From Calamus simplicifolius (Eukaryota; Streptophyta; Magnoliopsida; Arecales; Arecaceae): a DNA stretch of 64,000 bases. How positions within the stretch are numbered: position 1 is the stretch's first letter; every line of letters begins with the position of its first letter. The stretch is taken from the NCBI GenBank assembly GCA_900491605.1, contig UESW01001781.1, positions 188,860-252,859 of the forward strand, written 5' to 3'. Position numbers and translations under genes: made by a program. Below, one piece after another: positions 35,944 to 47,900 of this stretch. The notes under the pieces are model-generated. The model did no database searches and was not told the origin of the DNA. It was given only the letters and a program-made list of their open reading frames with translations.

Positions 35944-38900
35944 ATGGGGGGCGAACCCACATTGCCCGGGCCGGCGGGCGCTGGGAACGCCCCGGTCAAC
36001 GGCTGCGGAGGCGGAGGCGGCGATCCGGCATCATACTGGTTCGATGCCTGCGAGGACGACAGCCTCGCCGGCATCGACTTCTCCGACTTCGACCATTCGA
36101 TGCTGCCATCCTTCGATCAGATGGTGGGCGAGGATGGTTTCCTCGGGGAGATAGATCGGATTCTCGAGAGCGTCAATGGCGATCCGGGTGCTCCGCCGCC
36201 TGCAGTTGCAGCCGAGACGAAAGCGGACGAGAAGGAGGACTCCGTTGGAGCGCCGGCGCCGGCGGAGAACGGGTTCAAAAGCAGTAGGAGCGAGGAGCGA
36301 GTCGGAGCGGGGGAGGAGAAGAAAGGTGTGAATGGACGGCCACCGAAGAGAGATGGAGGTTTGGTGAATGGCGACTGGAGGTACGGCAAGAGAGCTCGTT
36401 TCGGTGAGAGAGGCCGGTTCAGGGATCCTTTGTGCCGGCGGCGGCCTCATGATTGGGAGGATGGTGATCGGAGGAGAAGAGAGGGGGACTGGAGCAGGAA
36501 GAGGGAGCGGGACGGCTTGGAGAGGAGGGACGGCAGAGATAGGGATTGGAGGGAGAGGGAGAGGGAGAGCAGAGGGTATTGGGAGAGGGACAAGTCGGGA
36601 AAGGTGGTGTTCCGGGTGGGGTCATGGGAGGCGGAGCCGAACAGAGAGGCGAAGAAGGCCAGAGAGGATGGCTTGGAGGAGGCGAAGCGGAGCCCTGAGA
36701 AGAGACAAGAAGAGAAGAAGGAGAAACCCGCGGAGGAACTGGCAAGGCAGTACCAGCTCGATGTCCTGGAGCAGGCCAAGAAGAAGAACACAATCGCTTT
36801 TCTGGAAACCGGGGCAGGGAAGACGCTGATCGCAGTACTCCTTATCAAAAGCGTCTGCTCCGAGATGCTCAAAGAGAACAAAAAAATGCTGGCAATTTTC
36901 TTGGTGCCGAAAGTTCCCCTTGTCTACCAGGTAGTGAAAGGCTGCATATTTTTCATTTCTTTTGAAACTAAGTAGAGTGCCATATTTAGGGAAAGGATTT
37001 TGAGTATTGGTTTTTGAGATGATGCTGATGTTGATTGTGATCTTCATTACAGCAAGCAGAAGTTATTCGAGAGAGGACCCGGTATAGAGTTGGGCATTAT
37101 TGTGGTGAGATGGGCCAAGATTTCTGGGATGCATGGAGGTGGCAGCGTGAATTTGAGTCCAAACAGGCAAGGCTATCTTCTCTTTGTACTATGTTATTAT
37201 GTTATTCCGTTAAAAGAGTAATTGCTGCCGACTGCTATACTAGTAACTCAGCTTTGAGCATCTCCTAGATGTTACCATGAAATTTCTCAATGGTACAATT
37301 TGATAAACTGTGGCATAGGGAATATCCTGTACTTCTGTTTGTCATATTGCTCTTTTCCATTACCTGCTTAATATTTTAGAGAGCAAATGATCGTTTCTGT
37401 GGGGAATTTTGATCCTAATCCAACTTTCTGCACTACTATGTAGGATATTTTATTTGTCAGTCAGGGAATCATTGGTTGATTCTTTTTTTTTTCCCTCCAA
37501 TTTATCATTCAAGGAGCTGTCTTTGTAAAGTAGTTAGATAAAAAGTTTTTTTTGGCGTATGTCCTTATATCTCCTGCCACTGTTGCCTATTTTTCCATGC
37601 TGGTGCCAGCCAGTACTTGACATGATACGTCAGAAGCGTAGTGTTATGCTAGCCTTTCACCATGTGAGTGCAGTAGAGAAGCTTAAATCCTTGGCTTGGT
37701 TATCACATTGGTAGCATATGATTTCAACCATTGTTAAATAGAGGAAATGCACTTGTTTAGATCTTCTTGTTGTTTCATGTGCTTGCTGATGGCTGTGGTG
37801 AGCTGAAAAAAAGTAGTGGGAAGTATACCGCCAATCCTTTGAAATTATTATGAACAATGATAAGTCAACTCAAATTAGTGCATGGATGATGTAGGAATAT
37901 TCGTGAAAGAATAAATAATAAGATCATGGAGTTGAAAGAATTGATGGGTAATCTTTCTATCTCTCAAGAATAAACGGAAGTTCTTCTTAATCTCTCTCGT
38001 CCTTTTCTTTGCTTTCTTGTCTCCCTCCTTTTCTCTTATTTGTTGAGAGGAATAAGTTGTTCTCTAGGGTGGTTGGTCCCCCTTCTTTGGCCAGCCTCCT
38101 AACTAGTGTTACTCCGATTACAATCTTAAGAGATAAATGAGATGAGTAAAAGATGGAGAGAGAGAGAGAGAGAGGTTTCCAAGTTGACTTGCGTTTCTCT
38201 TTTGCTTATCCTATCCTTCTCAAGGGGTTACCTGAACCAGGGTTTAGTTAATTTGGACCAATAATAAAATAAAAAGGTTGTTATGGTTATTAGGTCATGA
38301 ATAAGAATGAAGAGAAAAGCCCTCCTTCTAGCACAAGAGCTTTAATTCTATTGCTCCAGCTTCCCACATCCCCAATGAAATTTGAGATATTTATCATTAT
38401 CTATCCCATAACCCTTTTGATTTGTTGGCTGTTAGGTAGTGAGATATGATTATAGACCAACAAAAACCAAATCAGTGCATGCAAAAGCTTCTGCAAATTA
38501 TTCATGAAGAAAATAAATACAATTATGTTATGAAACCTGTTAAATCAACAGAGGAATGCCGAAATTTAAGGTTTGCATTTGAGCATGTCTATATTGTGAA
38601 ATGGAAAAAAAATGCCTGAGGTGGATTCTATGTTGGACGATCTAACTTGCAACTGCAGCTAGTACCATTGACTCAAGTGGCTTTCTATTGATGAGTCCAA
38701 GTTGGCCCAAAAGTACTTGAACCTGGACTGCGATGAGTAAATTCTAGGGACCACTTGCATGTTATGTATATGTATCTACTCTCTCATTCTTATAGTTATT
38801 TCTCAACATGGAATTATGGAATTACAATGTTTATCAATTAAATGTGAAGACCACCTATAATGTCAGTGCAAAGTCTCTATATTCTTGGCTTAAAAAGCAG

Positions 38901-41900
38901 TATTCAATCTTATTAGGCACTGTGTCCTATCAGAGCCATATGTGCAATAGATACTCAACCTCATCCTTATCTGCATAGAATTATCAAATCCTCCAAGTGG
39001 CACTCTCAAACCAACATTTGAGGATATTTTATGTGGAAGACCTGTCATTTATTTTCATACTTTCATTTAGGTTGTGATGCCCAAGAAGAATGTGGTAATC
39101 CAAAAATGCTTATGAGATATTTCATATATAAAATAATGCAAATGTACATAGTCATCATATTGGTTTTTAGGGCACATTCGTGCTCTAAGAATAGCTATTG
39201 CAAATTGATAAACTCGACCCTTGTTTCTTGGAGACAAGCTTGTAGGACCCTCTAGACAGGCATTGTTAAAACCTTGCATGCAAACTTGGACTTCTGTATT
39301 GAACAAAGTATTTCAGATGTTTCATACAACTGTGCTTTAAAATGCACCTTATAAAATATTATGATAGTTTTATTGTGCCAGCACCTGGATCAAAGAATCC
39401 TCTATAGAGGTTAGCTTTTGATTTTTCCAACTTGCCAATTGCGTGGTCAATAATCAGGTCATCTTTTCTTGTCCTCATCATTTTTTTCACCTGTTCCTGG
39501 TTCAACTGAATGTTAAATTGAAGTGCTTTCCCCTTATTGTCCCTCGCTAGACTATGTTGTTGCTTATCATCTTTGTATGAGCTTATTTCTTTGGTTGTTC
39601 ATCATCTAGGATTATAAGCTTGGTCATTAAGAAATTTCATATGATGAAATATTAAACAATGACTTTCAATCCACCTAGCTTCATCAAATATCTTGTTTTC
39701 AAATTCATCAGCTAGGAAGAATGTAAAGTTTAACACAAAATGGTCACAGTACCTTAATTAACCATAACCATGTTTTAACTATCTAATGTTGTTCCCACTA
39801 TTTTGGGATCAACCTTATGGACCTCCATTCATGATCCACCAGGCATTTCTATTTGGGCTGCCTTTGCTGCTAATTCAAGCTTTTCTGTATTTTCCCACAT
39901 TACCTCCATCCATGCTATGTTGAGTTTTTCCTCCTTTTTCCAACACAAATTGAAATCCCCCTCCTTACAACAGTCCACTCATATATTTTTTCAGACATGT
40001 TGCTCATATCTCATTATTTCTTCCTAGTTTTGCCATAGAGCTGTCTTAACATTCTCATTTTTACTATGCTGACTTGTGCTCTTGTACCCTTTTATCCTTT
40101 GATTTCCCAACATCTTGTGTCATGCAAAATGAAGGCTTTATTGTTGTTATATGAATTTTCCTACTTTTTTACCATAAAGCCATAGCAACATTCTCATTTT
40201 TACTATGCTAGACTTGTTGGACCTCTTTATTGTCCAACATTTGGAGCCATACAACATTCAGGGCTGTATTGTAACTTTATATTATATTTTTCAAACTCAC
40301 TAAAATATGCATGGATCACATAATATATCCTAGAAATACCTATTCATTTCATTTGACAAAATCTAAGTATATTAAATACATCTATCTATCCATTATTTTG
40401 TGTGATAGATCCAAGATAATTAAATTGTTCACCTTGTGGTATCGCTTGTTCAGCAATATTAGCTGGGTTCTGTATTCATTTTTATTCTCAAATTAGTTAG
40501 GGTTGGCTACATGAATCTTCTTCTCCATCCCGAGTGGTTCTGTGTTCATTTATATTTTCACTAAAATAGCATCCAATAATACTTCAAAAATTAATATCAG
40601 CAATTTCTTTCAAGTGTTGGATTTACACCTTCTCATGATAAAACTCTTGCAAAATCCAACCATGAAAAAAGTTATAGGGTCAAATACTGTGCAGATCTTT
40701 GAAATAGTGGTAGCAATAATTTAGAATAGTCTGTCTCCAAATTGGCTGACATTCATGGCAATGAAACTTGCACTTGGGCTCTTGATGGAGTATTTTGAAT
40801 ATGGATGTATTTATAGGTCAATTAAAGGCTTTTAGATAAAAAGGACAAAAAATAAAGCACCTTAAAAGTTTGGAAAGTAGGATTGTGAATGTATTAGGCA
40901 TTACGTAGGTCACATCATAACATATGCTGTAATGGCATAAAGTGCCTTGTGTCCAGAAATTCAAAGGAAATCATTTCGTGTTTATGATTCTGATAATTTC
41001 CTAATAGCTGGCACACCAGAAGCTAACTGCTTTTATGTGAGGCTGTTCAAGTGGTAGACATAAAAGATCTTTTAATTGGTGCCTTTTGCTTTGGTCCTTC
41101 TCAAGTTCTTGGCAAACAAGATAGGGTGCAGGGTCGCTTTGAGTTAACTTATTCTTCATGATGGAAAGTCATGCTATTTCAGATCATTATCAATGACACT
41201 TTGATGCATACACATTGAAAAGCAGTTATCGTACATTCTTATGCCAACCTCTGAGTTGGAGAGTGTTTGTGAGATTTTATATTAGATCAGCCATCAAGGA
41301 TCATATACAAAATATGTAATATGATTGTTTATGTGAATGCTTGTATATTTTGATGTAAACAATTTTTTGATCATTGAATGTATAATGCAGCTGAATGTGC
41401 ATATTATGTACGCATGAGGCTTATATGTGATTGCGCAACGATTTCATATGGACCAAAGTCATTGTTTATACGTAAACACACTTTCAGCTGTTGATACATG
41501 TTTTAATCCAAGAAAAGGAATACACATGAAGCATTCAAAATGGCAATTGAATGATGTCAATTGTTTATATGTAAACACACTTTCAGCTGTTGATACATGT
41601 TTTAATCCAAGAAAAGAAAAGGTATACACATGAAGCATTCAAAATGGCAATTGAATGATCTGTATGTATCTTGCATGTTCTTTGTTGATTAGCAAATACA
41701 ATATTTTATTACATATATAGCGTTTCATTTCCTTTCATTGTTTTTAGTTTGTATTAAACTACAAATGCTTCCAGTTTTTTTTTTTTTTGCTGTCATTCTT
41801 ATGTTGAGTTCCTATGTTGAGTTTGCAAATTCAAATTTTGAATTCCTTTCAATGAAACTGTTCGTAAGTCTAAATTTTAATGAGCAATGCAGGCTATAAG

Positions 41901-44900
41901 CGGCAATTGACTTAGTTTTTGCATCTTCATTTTAAGTGCCTTAAAAATAATATTAATTTTAAAATTATTGGTGTCAAATAGACCTTCCTGTTCATTCCAC
42001 AGAATACCCTTCATGTTATATTAAAATTGAGCGCGTCCGTTGCAGGTACTAGTTATGACAGCTCAAATTTTGTTGAACATTCTCAGGCACAGCATAATTA
42101 AGATGGAAGCTATTCATCTTCTAATTTTGGATGAGTGCCATCATGCTGTAAAGAAACACCCATATTCTTTAGTCATGTCAGAATTCTATCACACTACTCC
42201 GAAGGATAGGAGGCCTGCTGTCTTTGGAATGACAGCTTCTCCTGTCAACTTAAAGGGTATGGTCTTTTTCTGGTTTGGTTTTTTATTTCTCTGTTCATTT
42301 TCTTTGTTGTCAAGCATTTCTTCCCATCTGTCATGTTGTCTCTATGTATTTCATTACATCCGACCATTTTGAAATGTCACTAATTTTTCCATGCAGGTGT
42401 TTCTAGTCAGGAGGACTGTGCTATCAAGATTCGCAATCTTGAAAGCAAATTAGATTCCATTGTCTGTACAGTAAAAGATAGAAGGGAGCTGGAGAAGCAT
42501 GTTCCAATGCCCTTGGAAATTGTTGTGCAATATGATAAAGCTGCTACCTTGTGGTCCCTTCATGAGCAAATAAAACAAATGGAAGCTGCAGTTGAAGAAG
42601 CTGCACATTCCAGTTCTCGGAGAAGCAAGTGGCAATTTATGGGAGCCAGAGATGCTGGATCAAAAGAAGAATTGCGCCTGGTCTATGGTGTTTCGGAAAG
42701 AACAGAGAGTGATGGTGCTGCTAATTTAATTCAGAAGTTGAGGGCTATAAATTATGCTTTAGGTGAACTGGGACAGTGGTGTGCATATAAGGTATTTTAT
42801 TTGCAAAAAGAACCTACTTTTTTTTGGTTGCATATAATTTTCTTACGATTTATTTTTCCTCCTTTTTTCAGGTTGCACATTCCTTTTTGACAGCCTTGCA
42901 GAATGATGAAAGGGCAAGCTACCAGCTTGATGTCAAATTTCAAGAATCATATCTTAAGAAGGTTGTTGCTTTATTGCAGTGCCAGTTAACTGAGGGTGCT
43001 GCCGCCAACGGTGATATGAAAGGTGCAGATGTGCATAATAATGATGCTCAAAGCATAGATGAGATTGAGGAGGGAGAGTTGCCAAACAGTCATGGTCAGT
43101 GCTGCCATGTGCTCATCTTTTAAAAGTTCAAGGCGTACAGATTAGCCGATTCCTTTGGTTTAACTCTACTGATTTCTCCTATTCAATTAGAAAATTAATT
43201 TCTTATTTGTAGTTCTTGATCTTGTGACTGGTTGCAGAATTTATTATAGATACATTTAGTTACAACTCATACATCCATTGCATTGCCATGCATTCTCTGT
43301 GTTTGATGCAAGATGTGCTATATTCTAATTAAAGTGTATAATATGGTTGCCACTTCCATCAGACAAATATTGCATTAACTTCAACATTTGCTCCAAAAAT
43401 TTTATGGTATCAAATCATGTTCAAACTTCAGCTTGAGCCTTTCCTATCAAATTGAAAACTACTCTGCTGCTATCCAACATCACTGATCATTCTTGATAAA
43501 TGGACTCCCCATATTACCCTGCAGATCTTCACTGAACAACGTTTCAAGATTCAACCATCCATCATCAACCAACCTGTGTAATTGTTGCCAGAACCACACC
43601 GAGCTGTAGGATTTACTTTGCAATTAAAATATTCATTGCCTGTTCAGTAGAGGCCACAATCTGACGTGGCAGTCTGATCTTGTGTGTTTAATTCTGCAGA
43701 GCCTATATCTGATCCAGAGTTGCCTTTGTCTTTGAACTATGCATTACTGCCGAGCTTGTCAGTTACAGTCATTTAATTCTATGTAACATCCTTTCTCGCC
43801 ATCTTATGGATTTGTAAAGCAGTTCTAGAGAATATGAGGTGATGATGGTTGGTTTACATTGTAACATCTGCTCCAGTTTACCTATCTTGTTCCCAATCAC
43901 AAAAGGATAACCGATTCCCATTTTTATGATCAACAGTGTAGGTCAGCTGTAGACATCATGGTTGCTCCATCAATTTTGTGACGAGCACTTGGTGCATCAT
44001 TACTATCATCCAAATTTAGTTTCAAGAGGGCTATGTGGGATCTCATTGTAAACATGTTATAAGGATGTGTACTTTTACATTACTCCTTGATAATTCTCAC
44101 AATCTGTACTTGGTTCTGTATCCTCTGTGACACGTAACAGATCATAATTATCGACATCTAGTTGAAACACAGTGGGAAAAAAGAATTTGTAATATGGCCG
44201 TTGGACACAGTTTTGGGTCTTGTATGTGTTTATGTTTTCTCTTTGTTATCTTTGTCTTTTCTGGATCTCTTTTTTAGTAAGGTTTGGTCAGAAAGCTCAT
44301 TAAATCAATTTGATTGTTTAGAGTCCCATTAACAAAATTTTGTTTATACAATATTACTTGTTAACTTTTATTTCAGATTCTTCTGTCAGATTGCTTTGGG
44401 TCAGGCTTTTATTTTCCTTCTTTCGAAGTATCTATAATTTACAATGATAAAACATCTGACTTTGTTCACATCATGATGTACTATGCATTGCACAGCTGTC
44501 TCTGGTGGTGAGCATGTAGATGTTATAATAGGAGCTGCTGTGGCAGATGGAAAAGTTACACCTAAAGTGCAGGCATTGATTAAAATACTTCTGAAGTACC
44601 AACACACAGAGGATTTCCGTGCAATCATTTTTGTGGAGCGAGTTGTTGCTGCATTGGTTCTTCCCAAGGTTAAATATTTATTTTCCATGCATTTAGAAAT
44701 TATAATCTTTACAAAAAGAATGAGGAAAAATTAGATGTTGCCCAAGTTTTTTTTTTTATAAATATAATTGACTGCACATGTGCAGGTCTTCTCAGAGCTT
44801 CCATCTCTCAGTTTTATCAAGTGTGCGAGCTTGATCGGACACAACAATAACCAAGAAATGCGCTCATGCCAAATGCAGGACACAATTGCCAAATTTCGTG

Positions 44901-47900
44901 ATGGCCGAGTATGTTTGTTTTCCATCATTTTATCTTAACACTATGAAATAGAGGTATTTGGTTGCTGGGTCACAAAAACTGGTCCAGGATTGTGAGGAGG
45001 TTGCAAGTCCTCCACGCCCACTCCTTCCTTCCCCCCTTCTTGTCCTTTTTCATAACTTTTTCTCAGTTAAATGTAATATCATCTCAAATTATTCATGCGT
45101 TGATATTTGCAACTGAAGAATGCCTTGATGAGTTTTTTGGTTGGTGCTGCCCTTCCTAGTACAACAAAAGAAAGCACCTAAAATTTAGTTGATGCATGGT
45201 TCTTTGTTGAAACCTGGATCTGAGTTATGCAACTGATTTGCAGGTCACTTTATTAGTGGCTACCAGTGTTGCTGAGGAAGGACTTGATATTCGGCAGTGC
45301 AATGTTGTCATTCGTTTTGACCTTGCAAAAACTGTTTTGGCCTATATCCAGTCTAGAGGTCGTGCAAGGAAGCCTGGATCTGATTACATATTGATGCTTG
45401 AGAGGTGTACATAACTAGTCAGTGACTATTTTTCTCATATGCACCTTGAAGCTAGGTTAGCATGGATTTTCTGAACCTTTGTTACTTTATGCCAGGGGAA
45501 ATGTGTCACATGAAACGTTTTTGAGGAATGCTCGCAATAGTGAAGAAACATTGAGAAAAGAAGCTATAGAACGAACTGATCTTAGTCATCTTAAGGGTAC
45601 TCCAAGGCTAGCTACAGTCGATACATCACCTGGCTCCATGTACCAAGTGGCATCAACTGGCGCCATTGTCAGCTTGAATTCTGCTGTTGGACTCATCCAT
45701 TTTTACTGTTCCCAACTACCAAGTGACAGGTTCTAATTGTTTCTGTAGGATCCACTGATTTAGATTTCCTTCAATATATGCTGAGTTACTTTCTTAAATT
45801 TTGTGTTTTTAATTACCAACCTCTTGTATTTTCTTAAATTAGATATTCAATACTCCGTCCGGAGTTTATTATGGAACAACATGAAAGGCCAGGTGGCTTG
45901 ACTGAGTATTCATGTAAGCTTCAGCTTCCTTGCAATGCTCCATTTGAAAAGCTTGAGGGTCCTATATGCAGTTCAATGCGCCTTGCACAACAGGTGCTGC
46001 TTGGTGTAATTTTTTTAATATATGATTGTGTTGTAACATATGTAGGCAATATTTATATAAAGATACGAATGGTTATCATCTTCTATTGTGCAGGCTGTTT
46101 GTTTAGCTGCTTGTAAGAAATTACATGAGATGGGGGCCTTCACTGACATGCTTTTGCCAGACAAGGGAAGTGGGGAGGAAGGTGAAAAAGTTGAGCAGAA
46201 CGATGAGGGAGATCCTCTTCCTGGAACAGCACGACATAGGGAGTTTTATCCTGAAGGTGTAGCGGATATTCTTCGGGTGAGTTTCTTTTCAAATTTGTAA
46301 TGCTTTTCATGGGAACTGTTGTGTTGGCAGATGTTAGCAACGTCATGTCAAGAATGATTTTAGGTGGTTTTTGTTTATCAAACCAATATATTTATATAGA
46401 GAATATTTTTCTTAGTATAAATTAATTTGACCAATATTAATCATCATTTCAGACTGGTTGCCGAATATTGAGAAGGAAAATCTATTTCCATGATGTTTTC
46501 TATAATTATAGGGTTATATATCGCTAATGTTTTCATTACATGAACGTGGTAGGTGGATTTTTTTTTTTTTTGTTCAAGAGTAGATTCCATGAAAGGATTA
46601 CTTTTTGACTATAAGATTATAACTAGGATGGATCAGGCTTGATTTAGAAGTGCATGAAGAAGCAAGGTAATTGAGGTTAATCATTTACAAGATGTAAAGC
46701 ACAAGCAATTCAAGGTCAATGTTAAGAACAATTAAAAATTAGGTTAAATGTTGCATGGAATGCTGACCCATTCATCACCCACTGCTGCGGTAGGGATCTT
46801 TGTTCCCTGAACATGTTATATTATAATTGGTCTATTTTAGGAATTACAATAGAGATTGAAGGAGTTCATTTTACATATAGGTCAGAGAATGGTCTTGTGT
46901 TTCTTTTGCTAATGTAAGTCACTTGCTTCAGCAAAATAAATAATGCAGATATCATTTAATCATAAATCAGTGAAGAAATTAATCACTTTGTCCCATCCGA
47001 AGGTCAAATTTGAGGTAGAGGATTTATTGATTTTTAAACCTTTATGTGAAATCAATTAACATTATTTGCTGATTTATCACATCTGCTTCTCTTATATTTG
47101 ATAATGTCAAACCTTTATATTGGATAAATTTTTGTTAATATGGAATGGAGAAAACTGCTGGTGGTTTCTTGGTGACAACCAACCAAAAGAAGGTATCATA
47201 GCCACCATGGGCATCGACACCTTCTTCATAATCATTTTCATCATTTTAATTGAGTGTCCTAGCATGCTCCACATTTGCTACTTTCAACCTCATTTCATTA
47301 ATCATTATTCATTACCCCTGAGGTTAGAATTGATTGCATCTGATCACCAAAAATTTTTTGGTGCTGAAAAGAAGCTCTTCTTGTTCCTTAAAGTCGATTA
47401 GGAAAGCTGCCCTTTATTACGTAATTCAAGTTGAGAGGTTTCTTAGCAATATACAAGCCATCTATCCTAGGATTGTCAAAGGTGGCTGTCTAGGTGCATG
47501 TTTGAGCAGTCCTGTCAGGTTTGTTGAAGGGTGTGTGCTAGCATACCTGTAACTTTCCTAGCTTTCAGGTTGTGTGGCTGTTTGAGCCTGTACACCACCA
47601 CCTATGTGACACCTTTTGGTTTGGACATATGCCTTGGCTGTTGGAGTATCTACATTAGGTGTTTCCCTCCTTTCCCTGCATCCCTCAAGAATTATTAAAA
47701 TGCCTATTTTACTGGTCCCTCCTTAGATCTTCAGTATACATTCCTGTGCTATCATAATCAGTTCGCAATCGCTTTGTTCTTAATTAGTGCAACTCCCCTG
47801 GCTTCTCTGCAATACTAACTTCTGACTCTATGCTTGCTGGTTTAACTGCACATTCATCTCAGCCGTTCTTATTTCTCCTATATTGAACTTATTTTTTAAC

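Noticed and set aside
36031..36881. Long antisense open frames opposite DCL1 exon 1
   Set aside because: Shadow frames caused by high GC and Arg/Glu-rich codons; no domain and no splice support.
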